DNA of 8,087 nt. Origin: Cyanobacteria bacterium M_surface_7_m2_040. Lineage in GTDB: Bacteria; Cyanobacteriota; Cyanobacteriia; PCC-6307; Cyanobiaceae. The stretch spans positions 1 to 8,087 of the forward strand of contig VGPQ01000052.1 in assembly GCA_016882555.1 (NCBI GenBank), written 5' to 3'. Made by a program: the position numbers and the translations under genes. The notes beneath the pieces were generated by a model. That model was not told the DNA's origin, did no database searches, and worked only from the letters and a program-made list of their open reading frames with translations. Positions 1-6,374 of this stretch are shown here, piece after piece. Position 1 is the stretch's first letter, and each line of letters starts with the position of its first letter.

Positions 1-856
1 GCTCCAGATCGGCCACCACTTCGAGACCAAGCCGTTGTCCGGCGGCGGCGATCGCTGCGCATGTCTGCGGCTCGGCCTGGCACCAGCGCAGTTTCTCCTC
101 CAGATCGCTCAGGTCGGCGGCCACCGGCACCAGATGCACCGAGGGCTACAGCCCATAGTGATTCTACTGCCTTCGGTGGCTGTTCACCCGCAGGATGCAG
201 CTGCCGCTCAGCAGCTTCCACAGCAGGCCCCATGAGTTCACGTTGCCATCAATCTCGATCAACCATCGGTGCAGGGCGAGGTGCATGGGATCCAGCCGCG
301 GTGCCAGGTGGCCCTCCAGCCGCAGAAGCCGCAGCAACGCGTTGCGTGCGCCAGGGGTGGCAGCTTGCACCACCGCCGTGAAGCGGGCATCCAACAGCTG
401 GGGCAGCCGTTGGCTGAGCCGGCACAGTTGATAACGGCGATTGTGGGCCAGATTGCCAGGGCCGAGGGCTTGGATGCCCGTGCTCGACCCGCGCCAGATG
501 GCCATCGGTAGCCGTTCCCGCCAGGGCGGCAGCATTTGCTGTTGGAAGTTCTGCCGTACTGCAGCAAATCCCTGTGTGATCAGCGCGTAGGGGTCGGGTA
601 TCAGAGGCCCTCCCCCATCGTCTTCAACGGGCGCATCAAAGCGGAAGCAGCGCATGGCTGGGGCCTCATCGTGCACCTGCAGCGCGAATTGGCCGTGCCA
701 TTGACCCTCTGTCCGCAACCACTGAACGGCCCGCTCGGCAAAACCCTGCAGCGCGGGTAGACGGGCCCCCAGCCCGGTGGCATCGGCGGGCAGCCGCAGG
801 CTGACCCCTTCCCCATACCCCCACTGCACCGTGATGACGGCCGAGCTGTGTTCCAT
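1..856 (-). pseudogene. GT90 (CAP10/LpsA-type) glycosyltransferase, interrupted by two amber codons, partial at window edge
   Basis: GT90 enzymes transfer glucose or xylose to glycans or proteins; bacterial members modify capsule or LPS. From ATG 856, 230 codons are open. They include PLIPDPY (res. 84-90), PWRERLPMAIWRGSSTG (111-127), NRRYQLCRL (139-147), and EIDGNVNSWG followed by LLWKLLSGS (201-219), which matches the conserved GT90 core. TAG codons follow at 166-164 and 148-146. The same frame then continues with typical family sequence (PSVHLVPVAADLSDLEEKL) to the window edge, so nothing is frameshifted. The family normally has Trp-Tyr and a Gln/Lys where the stops and an Asn now sit. The start at 856 was chosen because the upstream extension to 982 runs inside the divergent gene at 886 and has no family features. 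No clear Shine-Dalgarno is visible. The simplest reading is a recent pseudogene; readthrough or sequence error are alternatives. The family call is fairly firm, the pseudogene status less so. Confidence 0.75.
48..55. repeat. HIP1 palindrome GCGATCGC
   Basis: This is a perfect copy of the highly iterated palindrome that is over-represented in many cyanobacterial genomes. It lies in the downstream part of the broken GT90 gene. It matters mainly as a hint of cyanobacterial origin; a single octamer in GC-rich DNA can also arise by chance. Confidence 0.6.
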
Positions 857-885
857 GGGAATCTGGGCAAATTCGGTGTGCCCTG

Positions 886-1764
886 ATGCGCATCCTGCTG
901 GCCAGCGTTCACTACTGGAATCCCGAGGGAGATGGCCGGCACCAATCGTTGCGGCCCCAGCCGGAGCCTCGGCTTCAGGCACTGCAGAGCCAACTCTTGG
1001 CCCTCAGGCGCATCGGCCTGGGCCAGAGCATGCTGCACATGGCCGAGCGCGCGGTGCTGCCAGCCAATGAGGCCCTCCGCCACCAGATTGATGTGCGTTG
1101 GATCACCGATGGGGAACACACCGTTCTCGATCGACTCGATCCCGCCTATCGCGCCCTGGCCGAGGAGGTGATCACCAAGCCCTCCGATGGGTTGCAGCTT
1201 GGCTTTGAGGCCCAGCGCTTTCTCGCCAGCCAGCTCGATCAGGGGTACGACTTTTACGCCTATTTCGAAGATGATCTGGTCATCCATGATCCGCTGTTTT
1301 TCCACAAAATCCTTTGGTTCCAGGGCCTGATGGGGGCCGATGCGCTGTTGCTGCCGCAGCGGGTGGAGTTGGCTCCAGGCCCCCATCAGGTGGATCGCTT
1401 CTTCATCGATGGCCCCATCCAATCCCGTGAATTGCACCAGTTGATCCCTGTGCCGGCCCCAACGGTGGTGGCCCAGTTGCCGGGGGGTGAGGCGGTGTTC
1501 GACAGCCCGGCCAACCCCCATGCCGGTTGTTTCGTGCTTTCCGCAGAGCAGCTGCGGCGTTGGGTGGCGCACCCCTGCTGGCAAGACGGCGACTGCGGCT
1601 TTGTGTCACCCCTGGAGAGTGCGGCCACCTTGGGCATTGCCAAGGTGTTTCAGCTTTACAAGCCCGCCTTCAGCCATGCCAGCTGGCTCGAGGTGCAGCA
1701 TTGGGGCACCAGCTTCCATCAGTTGATTGGAAGCGCTTCGAGCACCGGGGCCCAGTCGGCATAG
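886..1764 (+). CDS. GT-A-like putative glycosyltransferase, family not recognised
   Basis: A 292-residue protein beginning MRILLASVHYWNPEGDGRHQ. The best functional clue is YDFYAYFEDDLVIHDP (res. 121-136): a hydrophobic strand ending in an acidic ED-D cluster, as in the metal and nucleotide-sugar binding DXD motif of GT-A fold enzymes. Further along, PHAGCFVLSAEQLRRW (211-226) resembles the acceptor-side segment of such enzymes, and FVSPLESAATLG (239-250) supplies a candidate catalytic acidic residue. The C-terminus has a His/Trp-rich stretch (HASWLEVQHWG, 264-274). There is no signal peptide or membrane helix, so it is probably cytoplasmic. It starts 29 bases from the divergent GT90 start, and its last 46 bases overlap the 3' end of the convergent GT9-like gene. 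No strong ribosome binding site precedes the ATG. The glycosyltransferase role is inferred from the motif and the neighbours; substrate is unknown. Confidence 0.75.
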   Translation: MRILLASVHYWNPEGDGRHQSLRPQPEPRLQALQSQLLALRRIGLGQSMLHMAERAVLPANEALRHQIDVRWITDGEHTVLDRLDPAYRALAEEVITKPSDGLQLGFEAQRFLASQLDQGYDFYAYFEDDLVIHDPLFFHKILWFQGLMGADALLLPQRVELAPGPHQVDRFFIDGPIQSRELHQLIPVPAPTVVAQLPGGEAVFDSPANPHAGCFVLSAEQLRRWVAHPCWQDGDCGFVSPLESAATLGIAKVFQLYKPAFSHASWLEVQHWGTSFHQLIGSASSTGAQSA

Positions 1765-2777
1765 CGGGGCTGACGATGCAGCCCCAGCGCCTGCCCGTAG
1801 CAATGGTGTGGTCTGTGCAGTTCCATCCAGCGTTCATCACAGAAGCGGGGCAGCAGCACCGTGGCACGCTGCCCCATAGCCGCACAGAGATGGGCCAGGG
1901 CGGTGTCGATGGTGAGCACCTGGGCTCCGTGGATGTGCTCCGCCAGGGCCAACACATCGCCATCGGCGGGGTTGAGCAGCTGGATCCCCAGGTTTCGCAG
2001 GCCCTCCGCTTCCCACGGCAGCCAGTGGCTCAGATCCACGATGGATTCCGCCGGCCGGCCGCCGCCGATCAACCGCCGGTAGAACGATGCCACCAGATGC
2101 CAAGGCACCGAGCGGCACCAGGCCGAATGGGGGGCATCGGCACCCTGCGCACGCCAGCAACAGATCAATTCGTCCTTCGCATCAGCTGCAGGGGCCGTCA
2201 CCCAAGCCTGGAATTGGGCCTCACCGCTTCCGTAGAGCAAGCTGCGCAGATTCAGAGCTTGTATCACCGCATTCCAATCCACTGGGGGATCACCAAGCCG
2301 CACGTTGGGCCAGCCGCTCAGCAGCCGTGCCAGTTGCCGTTGGCGCTGGCGTGACATCAACAGCAGCAAGGGCTGCCCATGCGCCCTGGCCCAGGGCAGC
2401 ACCAGGCTGAGCAGCTCCAGGTGGTCGCCGATGCCACCCACCAGCTCCACCGGCAGCGCTGCGCCGTTGGCCTGGATGGTTGCAAGAAAGCGCTGGTCGG
2501 CTTCAGCTGCCGCTTCGGGGATCAGAGCGAGATAGGGATTGGCGCTGCCGGCACCCCGCGCCAGGCGAAAGGCCAGTTGGCGATCCAGGGGGTAGGGCAG
2601 GCGGCAGGGCTGCTCCCGCAGCAGGCCCTTGCTTTCTTCCACCAGGCCCACGCTCAGGCCCACCATCGCCCAATCAAAGGGCAGGCGATCTAGGCGGCTC
2701 CAGCCGTGCAACACCCACCGCTGGGCCAGGGCCAGGTCATCGCAGAACAGGGGCCAGGGAGAATGCAATGACACCAT
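1719..2777 (-). CDS. GT9/heptosyltransferase-like GT-B glycosyltransferase
   Basis: A 352-residue protein. Residues 1-90 are helix-rich with no clear motif. A Rossmann-like start follows at VELVGGIGDHLELL (110-123), matching the glycine-rich acceptor-side loop of the ADP-heptose:LPS heptosyltransferase (GT9) type. The C-terminal nucleotide-sugar domain carries VLTIDTALAHLCAAMG (287-302) and VLLPRFCDERWMEL (307-320). This is the diagnostic 'D-T-x-x-x-H-L-x-x-A-x-G ... W-R/M' block shared by GT9 and by the glycosyltransferase domains of cyanobacterial TPR proteins. ATG 2777 is preferred over TTG 2780 because a purine-rich GGGAAGG sits just upstream (plus strand 2782-2788). Its 5' end overlaps the divergent GT4 start by 10 bases and its 3' end overlaps the convergent gene by 46. 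The GT-B assignment is solid. A heptose donor is not implied, since cyanobacteria use relatives of this fold for other sugars. Confidence 0.85.
   Translation of the reverse strand: MVSLHSPWPLFCDDLALAQRWVLHGWSRLDRLPFDWAMVGLSVGLVEESKGLLREQPCRLPYPLDRQLAFRLARGAGSANPYLALIPEAAAEADQRFLATIQANGAALPVELVGGIGDHLELLSLVLPWARAHGQPLLLLMSRQRQRQLARLLSGWPNVRLGDPPVDWNAVIQALNLRSLLYGSGEAQFQAWVTAPAADAKDELICCWRAQGADAPHSAWCRSVPWHLVASFYRRLIGGGRPAESIVDLSHWLPWEAEGLRNLGIQLLNPADGDVLALAEHIHGAQVLTIDTALAHLCAAMGQRATVLLPRFCDERWMELHRPHHCYGQALGLHRQPRYADWAPVLEALPIN
2756..2761 (+). promoter_or_regulatory. Ribosome binding site for the GT4 gene at 2768
   Basis: AGGGAG lies 6 bases before ATG 2768. It is one of the few good Shine-Dalgarno matches in the window and decides the start. 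The open frame extends upstream to 2480, but that part is antisense to the GT9-like gene and has no family similarity, whereas the GT4 fold begins right after ATG 2768. Confidence 0.6.
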
Positions 2778-4012
2778 CAAGCCTTCCCGTGCGGCTCCTG
2801 CTGATCCATCAGAATTTTCCGGGTCAGTTTCGCCAACTTGCCCCCTATCTGCTGCAGCGGGGCCATGAGCTGGTGGCCATCTGCTCCCACCCCCGGCCGA
2901 TTGATCTGCCCTGCCGCATTCTCCGTTATGCGGAGCCGGCCAAGCCCCCTCAGGGGCTGAGCTTCAGCGCCCAGATTGCCCATGAGGCCTTGGCGCGTGC
3001 GGATCGTGTGGCACGTCTCTGCCACCAATTGGCCCAGGAGGGATGGCGCCCCGACCGCATCTGTGTGCACTCTGGCTGGGGGGAAAGCTTGGGCCTGCGC
3101 GAGGTGTGGCCTGAGGTGCCCCAGGTGCTCTGGCCGGAGCTTTGGGTGTTGCCGGAGCATGGCGGTTACGGGGTTGACCCCCTGAAGCCGCCCGCGGGTC
3201 TGGACTCTCAACTGGAGCAGCTGGGCCGCAACAGCCTGACCCGGGCTGCCCTCGCGATGGCCAGCGCCTGGGTTCTGCCTACCTGGCACCAGGCCAATAG
3301 CCTGCCCGCTGAGTTTCAGGGGCCGCGCCTGCACGTGATCCATGAAGGGATCGACACCCAGGTGGCTTGCCCCAATCCCCAGGTGAGCTATGTGGTTCGG
3401 GGGATCACCATCAACCGCGAGACGCCCACCCTCACTTTTGTGAATCGCAATCTTGAACGCCTTCGGGGGTTCGACACCTTCATGCGGGCCCTGCCGGTGA
3501 TTCAGCGTCAGCACCCCCAGGTGCGGGTGGTGGTGGTTGGCGACAGTGGCATGGGCTATGGCGGCGCCCATCCTGGCGATCAACCACTCCGGCAGCAGAT
3601 GCTTCAGGAGTTGGAAGGCCAGCTCGATCTTGAGCGCATCCACTTCCTGGGCCGCATTCCCCATCCGTCGCTGATGGCTTTGCTGCAGGCCAGCTGGGTG
3701 CACGTGTATCTGAGCTACCCCTTTGTGCTGGGTTGGAGCCTGCTGGAGGCGATGGCCTGTGGTTGTTGCATTGTGGGCAGCCGCGGCATGCCGGTGGAGG
3801 AGGTGATCCGCGATGGCGTGGAGGGCCTATTGGTGCCGATGGACGATTCCGCTGCCCTGGCGGCCCAGGTGCTGGTCCTGTTGGCCGATTCAGAGCGGCG
3901 CCACCGTCTCGGCGCTGCGGCCCGAACCATGGCGTTGTCCTGGGATCAACGGGTGGTGTTGCCCGAGTTGGCAGCGGTGATTGAGCAGGTCAACCCCATC
4001 AGCCCGGTTTGA
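2768..4012 (+). CDS. GT4 glycosyltransferase ('group 1' subtype)
   Basis: A 414-residue retaining GT-B glycosyltransferase, predicted to be cytoplasmic or peripheral to the inner membrane and to elongate a lipid- or protein-linked glycan. The N-terminal domain opens with LLLIHQNFPGQFRQLAPYL (res. 10-28), a signature of the GT4 'group 1' N-terminal family. It continues with HSGWGESLGLREVWP (101-115). The linker has HVIHEGIDT (189-197). The C-terminal domain includes TFVNRNLERLRGFDTFMRAL (223-242), VVVVGDSGMGYGG (254-266), IHFLGRIPH (291-299) and YPFVLGWSLLEAMACG (317-332). In the usual GT4 E-x7-E motif the first Glu is Phe here, which is normal for this subgroup; the second Glu (E327) is present. 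It is a paralogue of the gene at 6375. The last 14 bases overlap the convergent GT4 gene. Donor and acceptor sugars cannot be told from sequence. Confidence 0.92.
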   Translation: MTPSSLPVRLLLIHQNFPGQFRQLAPYLLQRGHELVAICSHPRPIDLPCRILRYAEPAKPPQGLSFSAQIAHEALARADRVARLCHQLAQEGWRPDRICVHSGWGESLGLREVWPEVPQVLWPELWVLPEHGGYGVDPLKPPAGLDSQLEQLGRNSLTRAALAMASAWVLPTWHQANSLPAEFQGPRLHVIHEGIDTQVACPNPQVSYVVRGITINRETPTLTFVNRNLERLRGFDTFMRALPVIQRQHPQVRVVVVGDSGMGYGGAHPGDQPLRQQMLQELEGQLDLERIHFLGRIPHPSLMALLQASWVHVYLSYPFVLGWSLLEAMACGCCIVGSRGMPVEEVIRDGVEGLLVPMDDSAALAAQVLVLLADSERRHRLGAAARTMALSWDQRVVLPELAAVIEQVNPISPV

Positions 4013-5159
4013 ACTGCCACAAATCCTCCAGTTGGCGGCAGCTGTGTGCCACGTTGAAGTCCCGGTGGACCCGTTGTAGGCCCGCAGCTCGGAGCTTGGC
4101 CAGCAAGCCCGGTTCCTGCATCAAACGGCTCAGTTGCTGAGCCAGGCTGGTGGCGTTGCCGGCCTCGAACCGCAATCCGCTGATGTCATGCTCCAGGAGC
4201 TCAGCGGCTCCCCCTACGCCACTGCTCACCAGCCCCAGGCCGCTGGCCAGCATTTCTGCACCCACGATCCCAAAGGCTTCCGGATAGATCGAGGGGAAAA
4301 CACCCACGTGATGCAGCTGAAAGAAGCGCGCCAGCTGCGGTCGTTGCAGGGGCCCCACCCACCGCACCAGGCCCTCCAGCTGGGCCCTGGCCGCCAACCT
4401 CTGCAGTTGCTCCCAGTAGCCCGCTTGAAAATCCTGGCCCGCCAGGTTCACCTGGATGGAGAAGCCTGCCGCCCGCAGCCTGGCGGCCGCCTCCACCAGG
4501 GTGTGGGCCCCCTTGCTCCCCATCAGCAGCCCCGCGAAGCAAAGTTTGAGCGGCTGGGAGGCGCTGCCCAGCCCACTGCCGTGGATGCTGCTCCAGGCCC
4601 TTGGCTCAAACAGTTCAACCCGTGCCCCCGGGTACACCACGGGTGCATGGGCCACCGGTAGCCCCGCCTGCTGCAGTGACGTTCGCACCGCCCGACTGGC
4701 CGCCACAAGCGTGTAGTGATTCGCCACGGGCCACTGTTGCGGGGTGAAGGGCGGCGCCATGAAGCCCACGTGGTGCAGCACCGGCAGGTTGGAGGCCAGC
4801 AAGGCCGGCAGCAGTTCGGGGCCCAGCAGATCGATGTTGCCGAGAAGCACCCCCCCGTAAGGCTCCGCCAACAGCTGCCGTTGCAGCGTCTGATTGTTGT
4901 GATGATCCAGCGCTTGGCAGAGCTGCGGATCCTCCAGCAGGCTCACCCCCCCCTCAAAACTTCCCTTGAGCTTGAGGTCGCGCCGCACCCCTTCCCCGCT
5001 GGGGCCCGGTCCACCGGTGCCCAGGTAGGGGGCATCGCTGGTCAACACCGTGATCGTGTGGCCCCTCTGCTGCAGGCCCCAAACAAAATCCGCAAGACTG
5101 CGTCCATAACCCCCCAACTCCTGCGGCGGGTAGAGATTGGTTACGACCAAAATGCGCAT
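3999..5159 (-). CDS. GT4 glycosyltransferase with canonical E-x7-E motif
   Basis: A 386-residue GT-B enzyme of the retaining GT4 family. The N-terminus MRILVVTNLYPPQELGGYGR (res. 1-20) has the glycine-rich acceptor loop. A donor-binding domain begins near LCFAGLLMGSKGAHTLVEAA (206-225), where the Gly-Ser-Lys-Gly segment is the usual phosphate-contact region. RWVGPLQRPQLARFF follows at 266-280, and then the catalytic pair E294/E302 in YPEAFGIVGAEMLASG (292-307), ending in GGAAELLEHDISGLRF (316-331). ATG 5159 begins exactly at the first beta strand. ATG 5168 (MAAMRIL) is a possible alternative, while the open frame further upstream runs antisense through the small membrane gene and has no family similarity. 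It is divergent from that gene by 18 bases and convergent with the GT4 at 2768 by a 14-base overlap. The family assignment is firm; the sugar specificity is unknown. Confidence 0.92.
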   Translation of the reverse strand: MRILVVTNLYPPQELGGYGRSLADFVWGLQQRGHTITVLTSDAPYLGTGGPGPSGEGVRRDLKLKGSFEGGVSLLEDPQLCQALDHHNNQTLQRQLLAEPYGGVLLGNIDLLGPELLPALLASNLPVLHHVGFMAPPFTPQQWPVANHYTLVAASRAVRTSLQQAGLPVAHAPVVYPGARVELFEPRAWSSIHGSGLGSASQPLKLCFAGLLMGSKGAHTLVEAAARLRAAGFSIQVNLAGQDFQAGYWEQLQRLAARAQLEGLVRWVGPLQRPQLARFFQLHHVGVFPSIYPEAFGIVGAEMLASGLGLVSSGVGGAAELLEHDISGLRFEAGNATSLAQQLSRLMQEPGLLAKLRAAGLQRVHRDFNVAHSCRQLEDLWQFKPG

Positions 5160-5177
5160 GGCTGCCATTGTGGAGCT

Positions 5178-5408
5178 ATGCATCGCCCACTCCTGCGCCA
5201 TTGGCTGATCCGCAGCCGTTGGCGCCAATGGTTGTTCCCAGCCCTTTGCGCTGTGCCCTATCTGGCTTCGTTGCTTTGGCTGCTGCTGAACGGCCAGGCG
5301 TGGATTGCCCAGGTGATGTTGGCTCCCTTGCTGATGGGGGCCGTCTTGGCTGGGCTCACCGCCCGCTTGGCCTGGCTGGAATTCCGCAATCACTGGCGGC
5401 CGCGGTAA
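5178..5408 (+). CDS. Small two-helix membrane protein, function unknown
   Basis: A 76-residue protein. It has a basic N-terminus (MHRPLLRHWLIRSRWRQW, seven Arg/His before the first helix), then two hydrophobic segments at about res. 19-37 and 42-60 separated by the short polar turn NGQAW. The tail LEFRNHWRPR is basic. The positive-inside rule puts both ends in the cytoplasm, with the turn outside. GGAG is present at 5172-5175, but only 2 bases before the ATG, so the start is not strongly supported. The ORF can be extended upstream, but only antisense to the GT4 gene. It is followed 25 bases later by the duplicated-module gene and is probably cotranscribed with it. No family was recognised. 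It may be a small membrane anchor or accessory subunit. The charge pattern, hydrophobic pattern and position argue for a real gene. Confidence 0.65.
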   Translation: MHRPLLRHWLIRSRWRQWLFPALCAVPYLASLLWLLLNGQAWIAQVMLAPLLMGAVLAGLTARLAWLEFRNHWRPR

Positions 5409-5433
5409 TCTCGACACCACCCGTCAAACGTGA

Positions 5434-6351
5434 GTGGTGGATCTTCCTCAACAGCCCTGGTCGCTTTCCGCCATGGGAATCGAGGGTCAAAGAGATGCAT
5501 TGGCCCGTTTTTGGCTGGCGGCTCCGCTGGATCAACTCCCCAGCCTGTGGGCTGGTCCCTTTGGCGAAGCCACGCGACAGCACATTCGCCAGCTGCAGCC
5601 CGCCAGCTCGTTCACGCCACAGCAGGTGGCCCTGCGCGATGCCATCAATCAGCGGTTGCTCCAGGGGGGGGTACAGCAGCCGCTGGCACCCCAACTGCTG
5701 TTGGCCGTGTTTCTCTATTCCCCCCCTGGCCTGATGCAGGTGGCCAACCCGGAGCAGCAGCTGCCGGCTTGGCTGGCAACCGCCTACCAGGAGCTCTACG
5801 CCAGCTCCACTGCTCCCCCCGCTGGCGTGCCCCAGGCCTCACCAGCACCCGTCGCGGCGGCTCCGGATTTCGGGGTGTTTCCCCCCAGCCTCGAAGCGTT
5901 GGTGGGCAATCGCATTCAGCTCAACCGCATCCTGGGACTTTCCAATCTGTATTACATCGATCCTGAGGATCGGGAAATCCTCCAGGAGCTGTTGCAGCTG
6001 CGCAGTCAACTGGCCGACCTGATCCAACGGGCCCCAGAACCGGCCCTCGAGGGCCTGTGGGCCACCGATCTGGGTGATCGTTACTGGGCGATGGTGCGCA
6101 GCGGTGTGCAAAAGGAGCCCCTGGCAGCTGCCGATCAGCAACGCAAGGCCCAGGCCACCCAATCCCTCTCCCCCGCTGCGGGTGGGGGGTTTGGCACCCC
6201 CGGATCCATCAACGCCTTTCTGGTGGCGATGCTCTACTACGAGCCTGGACAGATGCGGGTGGAGGCTGCGGAGCAGAAACTGCCCGCCTGGCTGTTGCCG
6301 CATTATCAGCAGATTTTTGCGCAGCCCCTGGCGGCCCAGCAGCAGCCTTGA
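5434..6351 (+). CDS. Protein of unknown function with an internally duplicated helical module
   Basis: A 305-residue, Gln/Leu/Pro/Ala-rich protein with no signal peptide or membrane helix. Two copies of one module are visible. Copy A spans about res. 35-123 and copy B about 205-296. Both begin with a Leu-Trp-Ala helix (LPSLWAGPFG versus LEGLWATDLG). Both end with a matching block (FLYSPPGLMQVANPEQQLPA versus MLYYEPGQMRVEAAEQKLPA) followed by W-L and Y-Q-x-[IL]-[FY]-A. A Pro/Ala-rich linker (125-145) separates copy A from a central segment (157-200) with LVGNRIQLNRILGLSNLYY. That segment is followed by a charged amphipathic helix. The start is uncertain: GTG 5434 gives 305 residues and ATG 5473 gives 292; neither has a good Shine-Dalgarno. 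It sits 23 bases before a GT4 gene. That position suggests a partner or scaffold for glycan transfer, but no function can be assigned from the sequence. Confidence 0.82.
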   Translation: MVDLPQQPWSLSAMGIEGQRDALARFWLAAPLDQLPSLWAGPFGEATRQHIRQLQPASSFTPQQVALRDAINQRLLQGGVQQPLAPQLLLAVFLYSPPGLMQVANPEQQLPAWLATAYQELYASSTAPPAGVPQASPAPVAAAPDFGVFPPSLEALVGNRIQLNRILGLSNLYYIDPEDREILQELLQLRSQLADLIQRAPEPALEGLWATDLGDRYWAMVRSGVQKEPLAAADQQRKAQATQSLSPAAGGGFGTPGSINAFLVAMLYYEPGQMRVEAAEQKLPAWLLPHYQQIFAQPLAAQQQP

Positions 6352-6374
6352 CGATCGCCCAGCTCGCCAGCTGA

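Noticed and set aside
601..1584. 327-codon open frame on the minus strand
   Set aside because: It is antisense to the GT-A-like gene and the GT90 gene. Its translation has no motif or plausible composition, and long antisense frames are expected in GC-rich DNA.
1527..2354. 275-codon open frame on the plus strand
   Set aside because: It crosses the ends of two convergent real genes in another frame and resembles no protein family.
2777..3703. 308-codon open frame on the minus strand inside the GT4 gene at 2768
   Set aside because: The plus strand carries unmistakable GT4 motifs here; the antisense translation is His/Gln/Pro-rich with no family features.
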